Source of the DNA: Wenzhouxiangella sp.
GTDB taxonomy: Bacteria > Pseudomonadota > Gammaproteobacteria > Xanthomonadales > Wenzhouxiangellaceae
DNA length: 8,283 nt
NCBI GenBank assembly: GCA_007123575.1
Contig: SKKV01000296.1
Location: 1 to 8,283, forward strand
Direction of reading: 5' to 3'
Shown here one piece after another: positions 1-6,103 of the stretch; position 1 is the first letter of the stretch, and each line of letters starts with the position of its first letter. Both the position numbers and the translations under genes were made by a program. The notes under the pieces are model-generated. The model had not been told where the DNA came from. It searched no databases and saw nothing but the letters and a program-made list of their open reading frames with translations.

Positions 1-328
1 CTGTCCACAGGTGGCCTTCCCAAACCGCCTCACTGACGGCCTGCGCCGGGATGGCCGGCACCTCCCACCGCCCCGGGATCAGGTAGGCCAGCCCCATGAT
101 CAGGCCCAGCACAAGGGCGCCCCGGGAACCATGATTGGCCGTTGCCGCCAGCCATGGCGCAAATGCGATCCAGGCGAACAGTGGCTGTGGCGTGGGGAGG
201 AGACCGTCTGTCGCCAGGCCAACCAGTACGGCAGATACGGTAACGGCGGCCAGACTGATGAGCCATTGAGGCCCTGAACCGTGCGCCGATGCGCGCTGCC
301 GGCGCAGGGCCAGCCACCCCCCAACCAT
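1..328 (-). CDS. Partial membrane protein, possibly apolipoprotein N-acyltransferase-like (N-terminal 109 residues)
   Basis: This frame runs off the left edge, so only the N-terminus is visible. An in-frame TAG lies a few codons upstream, which limits the start to ATG at 328 or TTG at 334; no good ribosome binding site is seen. A basic N-terminus (LRRQR, residues 8-12) is followed by hydrophobic segments at about 22-40, 50-62 and 71-85. The pattern 'FAWIAFAPWL' then 'RGALVLGLIMGLAYLI' resembles the first transmembrane helices of apolipoprotein N-acyltransferase (Lnt), where a short F/W-A-x-x-P segment precedes a glycine-rich helix. The nitrilase-like catalytic domain would lie outside the window, so this assignment is tentative; it could be another polytopic membrane protein. 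It starts 46 bases after the stop of the secreted protein upstream on the same strand, so the two probably share a transcript. Confidence 0.5.
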   Translation of the reverse strand, partial: MVGGWLALRRQRASAHGSGPQWLISLAAVTVSAVLVGLATDGLLPTPQPLFAWIAFAPWLAATANHGSRGALVLGLIMGLAYLIPGRWEVPAIPAQAVSEAVWEGHLWT

Positions 329-374
329 CGTCAAGATGAGCCGCTACCGTGCGCTGCCGAAGGCGGTCTCCGTT

Positions 375-1541
375 TTACTGTCCCGCGCTTTCTGGCCCCG
401 GCCTTGCCAGGCTGCTGCTGGTGGTACTCGACGTAACGTCCGGCGTCGGCACCTGGAACCTGGATTTGAAGATGAAATCGAGCAGGTCCTGCCACTCGAA
501 GCCAAGATCCCAGGGCCCGGCCTGTTCCCAGATATCGGGATCGTCGCCGAGGCCAGCTTGCACCCCTTCGAGCAAGAACTGCATCGGCTGTACCGCCGCA
601 TCGAAATCTGCCGGCAGGTCGGGGTCGACATAATCCTGCCCTGGGATGTAATAGGTCCGCTCCAGCGTGAAATTCTCTGTCAGCTCCCGCGGGGTCATGT
701 ATTGAATCAGAAAAAGGAGCTCGGGTTGATCGATGTCGAGGGCCTGCATGAAGAATTCGATCGTATCTCCAATGTACAGAAAGTCGGTCCGCTCGTACTC
801 TCCATTCTCGTCAAAAATGTCGGCAGCCGCCGAAACCAGCCCCCCGGCACTGTTGATCACGAGATAGACAATCACCGGTGCAGCACCCTCCGGATAGTCG
901 GAATAGTCGCGACCTTCTTCCTGCAGCTCGGCATAGTCCACCACCTGGATGGAGCAGACGTTGCTGCCGGTGCACTCGGCCAGAACGAATTCATCGTCGC
1001 GGAAGATCTCGTAGTCGTCATCGGGCATGGGCTGGTAGAACGGCTCCCGCTCCACGGTGGCCAGTACGCGTGGAATCTCTGCTGGGTTGGTCGTATCCGG
1101 ATCGATAAAGAACAGGTTGCGATCCCAGGCCGGCACGACGTATTCGTCCGGTGCCGTACCTGGCACGGTCGCAAAGCCGCGAAGAATCAGTTCCAGCCGA
1201 CCGATATCGTCTTCCTCATAAGTGCGCGGGAAGGTGACGAACCCTTCGACCCGATCCCAATCGCCAGATAGCGTTCCTGCCAGACGCAAGGGTGGTACGG
1301 GATTATCGGCCCTCTCATTCCTGGCTCTCCCGCCGCCGTGGAGTCGCGGCGACGCCGTCTCGCCCACGATGACCCCACCGGAGCGGTTCGGGCGATTTCC
1401 GAATTCTCTGGGAATGGATTGGATGCAATTGCCTACATCACACTCTGGGTTGGCTACAATCAGAGACGCCTTAACTTCATGGGCCGCGAGAAAGCTCAAA
1501 GCCGCCAAGGCAGCAAGGATGATCCATGGTTTGCTGGACAT
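375..1541 (-). CDS. Secreted acidic protein of unknown function
   Basis: I do not recognise the family of this 388-residue protein. It has a typical Sec signal peptide: K4, a hydrophobic core at about 7-20, and a likely cleavage after VKA at 23-25. The mature part is rich in Asp and Glu. It has only four cysteines, in two close pairs (C34/C39 and C190/C196), which suggests two disulfides in the periplasm or outside the cell. The ending (about 369-388) is a Ser/Thr-rich tail. No transmembrane segment follows the signal peptide and no lipobox cysteine is present. The start is supported by a GGAGG ribosome binding site 10 bases before the ATG. The gene lies between the AraC-type regulator upstream and the partial membrane protein downstream, all on one strand. 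A long antisense frame exists opposite it, but the signal peptide and ribosome site favour this strand. Confidence 0.82.
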   Translation of the reverse strand: MSSKPWIILAALAALSFLAAHEVKASLIVANPECDVGNCIQSIPREFGNRPNRSGGVIVGETASPRLHGGGRARNERADNPVPPLRLAGTLSGDWDRVEGFVTFPRTYEEDDIGRLELILRGFATVPGTAPDEYVVPAWDRNLFFIDPDTTNPAEIPRVLATVEREPFYQPMPDDDYEIFRDDEFVLAECTGSNVCSIQVVDYAELQEEGRDYSDYPEGAAPVIVYLVINSAGGLVSAAADIFDENGEYERTDFLYIGDTIEFFMQALDIDQPELLFLIQYMTPRELTENFTLERTYYIPGQDYVDPDLPADFDAAVQPMQFLLEGVQAGLGDDPDIWEQAGPWDLGFEWQDLLDFIFKSRFQVPTPDVTSSTTSSSLARPGPESAGQ

Positions 1542-1568
1542 GCGTTTTCTTCCTCCAGATGTGTTCGA

Positions 1569-1586
1569 TGGGATGTTTCAATCCCA
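1569..1586 (-). repeat. Short hairpin in the leader of the secreted-protein gene
   Basis: TGGGAT and ATCCCA form a perfect 6-base stem with a 6-base loop, ending 27 bases before the start codon and 11 to 12 bases upstream of the GGAGG ribosome site. It has no T-run, so it is not a terminator. It could influence mRNA stability or translation, or be chance. Confidence 0.3.
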
Positions 1587-1756
1587 CATCAAGCAGCGAT
1601 CATCTCTTTATCGCGGCAAAATCGTCGTAGTCTCATAGCGCGCTGCGCTTCGATGAACCGCCGCCAGATGGCAGTTCATCATTGATCCGTTGATCAAGAA
1701 GTTTCTGAATAACTCTGAACTGGCGAACGGCAATGCGCGCTTTACCCGTTTGGCAA

Positions 1757-1762
1757 ATACTA
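1757..1762 (-). promoter_or_regulatory. Possible -10 box of the secreted-protein gene
   Basis: TAGTAT on the minus strand resembles TATAAT. Seventeen bases upstream there is no TTGACA-like hexamer; that position overlaps the proximal copy of the direct repeat. A weak or missing -35 next to an activator site is common for AraC-controlled promoters. The match is short and may be chance. Confidence 0.25.
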
Positions 1763-1780
1763 GGGCGATCCCGTTGAGTG

Positions 1781-1820
1781 CGTTTGACTCGACGTTCCGG
1801 ATCGTTTGACTGCACGTTTC
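1781..1820 (-). promoter_or_regulatory. Tandem direct repeat, candidate AraC-family operator
   Basis: On the plus strand two copies of CGTTTGACT occur at 1781-1789 and 1803-1811. Extending each to 18 bases gives CGTTTGACTnnACGTTnC, with 15 of 18 positions identical between copies. The period is exactly 22 bases, two helical turns. Direct-repeat half-sites about 21-22 bases apart are the usual binding pattern of AraC/XylS regulators, and such a regulator is encoded next door. Read toward the secreted-protein gene (minus strand), the copy nearer the start would overlap the -35 position of the candidate promoter, as at activator-dependent promoters. The copies are seen in the sequence; binding is inference. 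Confidence 0.45.
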
Positions 1821-1873
1821 GGTGGGTGCGGGTGACCAGGCACCACGCCATCCTGGTTATCTTTGGCAGACTT

Positions 1874-3013
1874 CTAACCGGCTGCCAGCTGGCGCACCAT
1901 GTCGGGAACCTGAACCGGATACTGCCTGATCGGAGAAGCGCGCTCAGCTTGGCCGGACTTGCGTTCCACCGCTGCTGCGCGCAGTTGACTTGGGGTGAGG
2001 CCGAATCGCGAACGGAACGCGCGACTGAAATGAGCATGGCTGGTAAAACCGACCTCGAAGGCCACCGCACCAATACTCAGATGCTGAAGCGATGGCGTCA
2101 TCAACAGCCTTCGGCTGCGCCGCAGTCGTCGTTCCCAGACGTAGCTCGCGACGCCGTCATGCTGCTCGAACAACCGGTAGATCTGGGATCTGGAAACCCT
2201 GAAATGCCTGGCCAGATCATCGATTTTCAAAGGCTTTTCGAGATGCTGTTCAATATAGCGACGGACTGCGAGTGCCAGCGCTTGGCCCACTGCGGGTTCC
2301 AGCTCGGCTGCAAGCCCCTTTTCATTGGCGAGATAGCCATGGATCAGCCCGATCGTCCCCTGCACCGCACGGCCGGCCTGCGCCATGTTCATGCCGGTGA
2401 CGTTTCGCCACAGGCTTTGCAGATGTTCACCCAGGATGTTGACCATGGGGTTGCTTCCCGGCAGGCGTCTCCCGTGGAGCCTGTCAATCATTGGAGAAAT
2501 GCTTGCCCGCAGGTCATGCGGCACCATGAGGGTCAGGTTTTCATAGTCGGTGGCCGCGAGCTTGAAAGGTTTCTCGGTGTCGATAATCAGCATATCGCCG
2601 GCGACCAGGTGCTCACGATCGCAGAGGATGCCACCACCGTGGGGGAAATACTGGACCAAGATCAGCCCCAGTTCCTCGCCTGCCAGCCGCTTTTGGTCGC
2701 GTATGAAGTCTTGTGATTCGGCGCACGCCTGCGCCAACACCGTATCACCCAGATCGGCGGTGATGATACTGGCCGGCTTGTTGACTGCGGCGCTAGCCCC
2801 ATCCCTCGATGCGACATCGAAAAGAACCCCCATGTTCTCGCGCCAGGCGTCATAACGCAGGTCCTGCTCCACCTCGTTGCTGTGGAAGCTGGCGAGAGCG
2901 ATGGTTGGCGGCATCTCTGAGTCTGGACGTTTGCCAGTAGAATCCGTCGGGGCGGAGCCGACATCGTTTGCTGGCGACGAGCCTCCAGCGGCGGATCTTT
3001 GACGTTTTTTCAT
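1874..3013 (-). CDS. AraC-family transcriptional regulator
   Basis: This 379-residue DNA-binding regulator has a C-terminal AraC/XylS double helix-turn-helix at about 250-347. The first HTH is around 'IDDLARHFRVSRSQIYRLF' (264-282) and the second around 'IGAVAFEVGFTSHAHFSRAF' (314-333), ending with the family's 'RFGLTPSQLR' (336-345). The N-terminal part (about 35-240) has the layout of the AraC-binding-like sensor domain in many 300-350 residue regulators: strands around 'HLVAGDMLIIDTEKPF' followed by 'LMVPHDLRASI'. Its ligand cannot be read from sequence. The first 34 residues are polar and probably disordered. A GGGAGG ribosome site 6 bases before the ATG supports the start, and a strong sigma70-like promoter lies about 130 bases upstream. 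Possible targets are the downstream secreted and membrane genes, through the 22-base repeat at 1781-1820. Family assignment is sure; target and ligand are not. Confidence 0.95.
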   Translation of the reverse strand: MKKRQRSAAGGSSPANDVGSAPTDSTGKRPDSEMPPTIALASFHSNEVEQDLRYDAWRENMGVLFDVASRDGASAAVNKPASIITADLGDTVLAQACAESQDFIRDQKRLAGEELGLILVQYFPHGGGILCDREHLVAGDMLIIDTEKPFKLAATDYENLTLMVPHDLRASISPMIDRLHGRRLPGSNPMVNILGEHLQSLWRNVTGMNMAQAGRAVQGTIGLIHGYLANEKGLAAELEPAVGQALALAVRRYIEQHLEKPLKIDDLARHFRVSRSQIYRLFEQHDGVASYVWERRLRRSRRLLMTPSLQHLSIGAVAFEVGFTSHAHFSRAFRSRFGLTPSQLRAAAVERKSGQAERASPIRQYPVQVPDMVRQLAAG

Positions 3014-3146
3014 GCGAACCCTCCCACGGCCTTTTGGATCACATCAGGTGCACGCAGGATCAAATCGGCTCATGTAGAGAAAAGCGCCGTGGACGAGACG
3101 GCGAAGAAATCCCTCGGAAGTAAAGTATAAACGCCCCATTTTCTGA

Positions 3147-3174
3147 ATTCTAACGGAATGAGAGGCATTGTCAA
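3147..3174 (-). promoter_or_regulatory. Sigma70-type promoter of the AraC-family regulator
   Basis: On the minus strand TTGACA (3174-3169) is followed after 16 bases by TAGAAT (3152-3147): a perfect -35 and a 5-of-6 -10. Transcription would begin near 3140, giving a leader of roughly 125 bases before the regulator's ATG at 3013. The -35 lies just after the stop codon of the upstream minus-strand gene, so the regulator can be transcribed on its own. The -35 sits inside GTTTGAC, a core shared with the two repeat copies at 1781-1811, which might allow autoregulation, although the rest of the site does not match well. Confidence 0.65.
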
Positions 3175-3178
3175 ACAC

Positions 3179-3559
3179 TCAGCGGCTGAGCAACTCCAGG
3201 GTTGCCCCTATCACCAAGCCAAATAGAGAGTTCAACATCCAGTGGTCGAACAAGGACATGACTGTGCCGAACAGGATGCAGGTCAGCCATTTGCGCGAAG
3301 TCTCGCGACGGATGGGTGGTGAACAAAGCGGGGTTACTGGGGACCATTCAGGCTGCCAGTACTGAACTGGAAACCAGGCCACGACCGACATGGTCGAGAT
3401 CAGGAAGGCAATGGTGTAAAAGTTTATTGACAACACGAAGGACGGCGCTACCCGGGGTTCGTGGCGGGACGTCGACGCCCTTACCTTCCGCATAGAAATC
3501 TTTGGAAAACGGGCGCCTATTGAAGATTGTCCTGCAATTTCCCTGAACCGCGTAGACAC
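3179..3559 (-). CDS. Small predicted membrane protein, unknown function
   Basis: I do not recognise this 126-residue protein. The first 38 residues or so are polar and basic. A hydrophobic stretch at about 41-64 ('INFYTIAFLISTMSVVAWF') and a second at about 91-122 ('LTCILFGTVMSLF' and 'LFGLVIGATLELL') predict two membrane segments, joined by a Pro/Trp-rich loop (65-90). The GTG start at 3559 is chosen because a GAGGGG ribosome site stands 7 bases before it. An internal ATG (residue 23) is a less supported alternative. It diverges from the secreted-protein gene at 3596 with only 36 bases between start codons. One arm of a 12-base inverted repeat falls in its first codons (about 7-11) and the other just upstream of its ribosome site. 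Ribosome site and hydrophobicity support a real gene, but no homology is claimed. Confidence 0.6.
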   Translation of the reverse strand: MSTRFREIAGQSSIGARFPKISMRKVRASTSRHEPRVAPSFVLSINFYTIAFLISTMSVVAWFPVQYWQPEWSPVTPLCSPPIRRETSRKWLTCILFGTVMSLFDHWMLNSLFGLVIGATLELLSR

Positions 3560-3587
3560 CTATACACCCCTCTCTAAATTGCAGGAC
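3529..3587. repeat. Perfect 12-base inverted repeat across a divergent gene start
   Basis: GTCCTGCAATTT (3529-3540) and its exact reverse complement AAATTGCAGGAC (3576-3587) are separated by 35 bases. The left arm is inside the 5' codons of the minus-strand membrane protein. The right arm contains the AGGA ribosome site of the plus-strand gene at 3596. A transcript entering from the left would form a hairpin that hides this ribosome site. On DNA the arms are 47 bases apart centre to centre, which would suit two bound regulators controlling both genes. The repeat is seen directly; its role is inference. Confidence 0.6.
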
Positions 3588-3595
3588 GTCTAAAA

Positions 3596-4285
3596 ATGAC
3601 TACCGAAAAGTATTTCGCGCTGGTGATGGCTATCAGTATGTTTCTGGGCCTGGTAGCAACGCACAGCATGCCTGCCTCCGGCGGCTTGCCAAAGTCCGCA
3701 GAGCGCTCGTCACTGGCTTATTACTCGACCCTGGCCGGTTTCCATGACAATGTCGGGTTGGTGCTTCCCGCCGAGAACTTTGAGGTCCAGGCCATAGACG
3801 CCAACGACGGAGCCGAGTGCACGGAACCGCTGAACAGCCAGTCCAATGATCACTGTGCCTCGCCCGGCGAGCTGCTCGCCGGCTTTAGTCTGACCTCCTC
3901 GAATGGCAATGGCGTGGTGATTCTGGGCGACCAGGATATCGGACAGGAAGGCTGGGTGGCTGGCGCCAAGGAATTCATCGCGACCACTATCATCAGCTTC
4001 GACGATGCCGACATCACCGCCGTCGCAATGGACGTCTTGGCCGGACTGGCCGGCGGCCTGAATGTCCATGTCCAGTTCTTTGATCTTCAGGGAAGCCTGA
4101 TAGGCTCAACCCAGGTAAGCACGTCGGATCGGCTGGTGAGTGAGTTCATTGGCGTGATCAGTTCGGTTCCGATCTCTCGTGTTGAGCTGGCCACGACGCA
4201 GAATGGCGGGGAACTGATCGACAACCTGCGTTTCGGCACCGCTCAGGATCCCATCTTCCAGGACCGGTTCGAGGTGACACCCTGA
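3596..4285 (+). CDS. Secreted protein with C-terminal IFxDxFE-type tail, unknown function
   Basis: This 229-residue protein is predicted to be exported. K5 and a hydrophobic core (about 6-20) form a signal peptide, with likely cleavage near 'THSMPA' (22-27). The mature part is mostly alternating hydrophobic and polar residues, as in an all-beta fold: 'LNVHVQFFDLQGSLIG' (155-170), 'SEFIGVISSVPISRVEL' (182-198) and 'ELIDNLRFG' (206-214). The last block resembles the closing strands of many secreted beta-sandwich proteins. Two cysteines (C75, C87) could form a disulfide. It ends 'DPIFQDRFEVTP', close to the IFxDGFE-type ending I recall on secreted proteins of Xanthomonadales and relatives. An AGGA ribosome site 9 bases before ATG supports the start. 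It converges with the glycosyltransferase gene, 21 bases away, with no obvious terminator. Substrate or partner is unknown. Confidence 0.78.
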   Translation: MTTEKYFALVMAISMFLGLVATHSMPASGGLPKSAERSSLAYYSTLAGFHDNVGLVLPAENFEVQAIDANDGAECTEPLNSQSNDHCASPGELLAGFSLTSSNGNGVVILGDQDIGQEGWVAGAKEFIATTIISFDDADITAVAMDVLAGLAGGLNVHVQFFDLQGSLIGSTQVSTSDRLVSEFIGVISSVPISRVELATTQNGGELIDNLRFGTAQDPIFQDRFEVTP

Positions 4286-4306
4286 TGGCGTTAATCTACC
4301 GCGCGC

Positions 4307-5389
4307 TCACGCAGGAAGCTTCCGGAATGTAGCTGCCTTGGTATCTTGACCGCTCTCCCGCAAGTCCTGCTGATTGGTATCGGTCGGAAGGTTCGGGATT
4401 GGCTGAACCAGATCCAGGAAAATCTTGCTGCAGTGGCGCCAAGAGAATTCAGCGGCGAATGTGCGGCAGTCCGTGGGGTCGAGTTGCATGGCCTTTTCCA
4501 TCGCTGCAGCCAGATTTTCATCCAGGCATCCACTCACGCCCTCCAGCACCACGTCAACCGGGCCGGGTACCGGATAAGCCGCGACCGGCACGCCACTGGC
4601 CATGGCTTCCAGCATCACCAAACCCAGGGTGTCGGTACGGCTGGGGAAGACAAAAACATCGGCCGAGGCTACTAACCTAGCGAGATTTTCGCCGTAGTGG
4701 TAACCAAGGAAATGGGCCTCTGGAAACTTTGCCTGCAAGGACTTGCGAGCCGGTCCATCGCCAACAATAACTTTCGAGCCCGGGAAGTCGACGGCAAGAA
4801 AGTCTTCCAGTGTCTTCTCCGGTGCCACCCTGCCTGCATACAGCGCGATTGGCCCCGGCAAATCGATGATTCGCTGCTTGCGAGGTCGAAACATCTGCAC
4901 ATCGACGCCACCGGGCCAGACATCAAGATGGCTAAACCCACGCTGGCCAAGGTCTGCTTTCTGGGTGCGGGTCCGAACCATGGTGCGGTGGGCAGCGCCG
5001 TGGAAACGCCGCAGCCAGGCGTAGGTCCAAAGGGTCGGTACCGGAGCACGCATGCGCAGATATTCCGGGAAGCGGGTATGGTAAGAAGTCGTGAAAACGA
5101 CTTCATGATGCACGCACCATCGCCGTGCGGCCAGGCCTAGCGGACCCTCGGTGGCAATATGGATGCAATCAGGCAGAAAGGATTCGATGATCCGCTCCAT
5201 TTTCCGACCTGGCAGGAGCGACAGCGGAATTTCCCGATAGCCGGGCATCGGCATGCTTCGAAAGCGGTCGGGACCGACAACCAGAATTTCATGGCCCATG
5301 GCCGTCAGCTCGGCCCGGGTATTTTCCAGGGTTCGAACAACCCCATTTACCTGAGGCTGCCAAGCATCACTGATAAGCAGTATTTTCAT
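4307..5389 (-). CDS. GT4-family glycosyltransferase (GT-B fold)
   Basis: This enzyme transfers a sugar from a nucleotide donor to an acceptor, probably at the cytoplasmic face of the membrane. The 360-residue form starting at 'MKILLISDAW' is preferred because this is the usual family N-terminus; the frame stays open to an ATG at 5470, adding 27 residues, and no start has a strong ribosome site. Visible motifs are the N-domain glycine-loop region 'QPQVNGVVRT' (11-20), 'GRVAPEKTLEDFL' (186-198), 'VGDGP' (209-213) and the C-domain donor site 'PSRTDTLGLVMLEAMASG' (249-266). In that site D253 and E261 stand in the acidic-x7-E position; Asp in place of the first Glu is common in the MgtA/SQD2-like subgroup. 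Such enzymes often make mannosyl- or glucosyl-lipids, and a PAP2 phosphatase diverges from it here, so a lipid acceptor is plausible. Donor and acceptor cannot be told from sequence. Confidence 0.92.
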   Translation of the reverse strand: MKILLISDAWQPQVNGVVRTLENTRAELTAMGHEILVVGPDRFRSMPMPGYREIPLSLLPGRKMERIIESFLPDCIHIATEGPLGLAARRWCVHHEVVFTTSYHTRFPEYLRMRAPVPTLWTYAWLRRFHGAAHRTMVRTRTQKADLGQRGFSHLDVWPGGVDVQMFRPRKQRIIDLPGPIALYAGRVAPEKTLEDFLAVDFPGSKVIVGDGPARKSLQAKFPEAHFLGYHYGENLARLVASADVFVFPSRTDTLGLVMLEAMASGVPVAAYPVPGPVDVVLEGVSGCLDENLAAAMEKAMQLDPTDCRTFAAEFSWRHCSKIFLDLVQPIPNLPTDTNQQDLRESGQDTKAATFRKLPA

Positions 5390-5440
5390 GCGCCACAGCT
5401 TGCGGGCGGCCAATGACATCGGCATGACCATCAGATCAAG

Positions 5441-5470
5441 GCTATATGACGGAACGTGCCGCTTCGTCAT
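5441..5470 (-). promoter_or_regulatory. Weak candidate promoter for the glycosyltransferase
   Basis: On the minus strand ATGACG (5470-5465) and TATAGC (5446-5441) are 18 bases apart, each matching the sigma70 consensus at four of six positions. Transcription would begin near 5434, leaving the ATG at 5389 as the natural start and ruling out the longest form. The match is weak. Confidence 0.25.
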
Positions 5471-5548
5471 CCAAGTTTTACCGCGCTGCCATCCAGATGT
5501 CGCCTGCGCTGCCTAAAGTCTGTCTCACCATCCCGGGCAGTGATCGAT

Positions 5549-6103
5549 ATGCGCAGTACAGCACGAGCTTTTGCCACCATCGATAGCATGGAGTATCGCC
5601 TCTGCCGCTGGATCAATCGAGCAGGCCGCTATCCTCGGATAAGGCAACTGTTTGCTCTTGTCAGTCGTCTGGGGAATGGCATGATCTGGTATGCCATGCT
5701 GCTCATTATGCCGATTCTTGCCGGAAGCATCGGATTGACTGCCTCCTTGTCGATGACCTTCGGCGCATTGATTGGACTGCTGATCTACAAAGCACTTAAA
5801 GCGGTTCTGGTACGCGAGCGGCCTTTCATTTCCCACCCAGACATCGACTGCCTGACAGCACCTCTGGATCGCTACAGTTTTCCATCCGGTCACACACTGC
5901 ACGCGGTCTTCTTTGCCGTGGTCGCGAGCGCCTGGTTTCCGGTACTCGGCCCGGCATTATTCCTTTTCGCCGCGATGACTGCACTATCACGCCCCATCCT
6001 GGGTCTGCATTATCCCACCGACGTGCTGGTAGGCGGTTTGATCGGCTGGTCACTTGCCCAGCTGATCCTTCATTTGATTCCACCGGCCACGTCAATGGCT
6101 TGA
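5549..6103 (+). CDS. PAP2-family phosphatase (membrane lipid phosphatase)
   Basis: This integral membrane enzyme removes phosphate from lipid phosphates or pyrophosphates such as phosphatidic acid or undecaprenyl diphosphate. All three catalytic motifs are intact, numbered from the 5549 start (184 residues): K84-x6-R91-P92, then PSGH (112-115), then S147-R148-x5-H154-x3-D158. Hydrophobic helices at about 43-80, 118-143 and 160-178 surround them. The N-terminal block 'EYRLCRWINRAGRYPRIRQLF' then 'SRLGNGMIWYAMLL' is typical of a small proteobacterial subgroup. The frame is open back to 5456, but that extension is arginine-rich, overlaps the glycosyltransferase leader and looks non-coding. ATG at 5588 is the other candidate start. 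No start has a clear ribosome site. It diverges from the glycosyltransferase, suggesting shared glycolipid or envelope metabolism. Its stop overlaps an ABC-exporter remnant (TGATG). Confidence 0.92.
   Translation: MRSTARAFATIDSMEYRLCRWINRAGRYPRIRQLFALVSRLGNGMIWYAMLLIMPILAGSIGLTASLSMTFGALIGLLIYKALKAVLVRERPFISHPDIDCLTAPLDRYSFPSGHTLHAVFFAVVASAWFPVLGPALFLFAAMTALSRPILGLHYPTDVLVGGLIGWSLAQLILHLIPPATSMA

Larger units (their letters stand above)
1542..1873 (-). other. 332-base gap between regulator and secreted-protein gene
   Basis: This gap lies between the stop of the AraC-type gene and the start of the secreted-protein gene. From right to left it contains a small inverted repeat ACCAGG/CCTGGT (1835-1857) without a T-run, the 22-base-period direct repeat (1781-1820), a possible -10 box (1757-1762) and a 6-base hairpin close to the start (1569-1586). 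A 72-codon frame, ATG at 1851 to stop at 1633 on the minus strand, is open here. Its second half reads plausibly as protein, but it has no spaced ribosome binding site and no recognisable family, so I do not call it a gene. If the promoter is real, the secreted-protein mRNA has a leader of about 200 bases. Confidence 0.4.

Noticed and set aside
30..324. Two other minus-strand frames (95 and 74 codons) at the left edge
   Set aside because: They overlap the frame read as a membrane protein, which alone gives hydrophobic helices and stays open to the window edge; these two are shadows.
336..1271. 311-codon plus-strand frame opposite the secreted-protein gene
   Set aside because: It lies wholly antisense to a frame with signal peptide and ribosome site, has no ribosome site of its own and reads like a mirror translation without any domain.
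1784..1811. TTGACT hexamers of the direct repeat as -35 boxes of a plus-strand promoter
   Set aside because: No AT-rich -10 stands 16-18 bases downstream of either copy, and no plus-strand gene follows.
1633..2073. 146-codon minus-strand frame overlapping the 3' end of the regulator
   Set aside because: Its first half overlaps the HTH coding region in another frame. The second half (72 codons from 1851) is unique, but has no spaced ribosome site and no recognisable family.
1778..2716. 312-codon plus-strand frame opposite the AraC-type gene
   Set aside because: The minus strand here encodes an unmistakable AraC double HTH; the antisense frame shows no family features.
4314..4327. Overlapping palindromes GGAAGCTTCC and TTCCGGAA at the end of the glycosyltransferase gene
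   Set aside because: Short, inside coding sequence and not followed by a T-run; not a terminator for the converging genes.
5456..5548. N-terminal extension of the PAP2 protein from ATG 5456
   Set aside because: The added 31 residues are Arg/Ser/Pro-rich, overlap the open leader of the divergent glycosyltransferase and do not resemble PAP2 N-termini.
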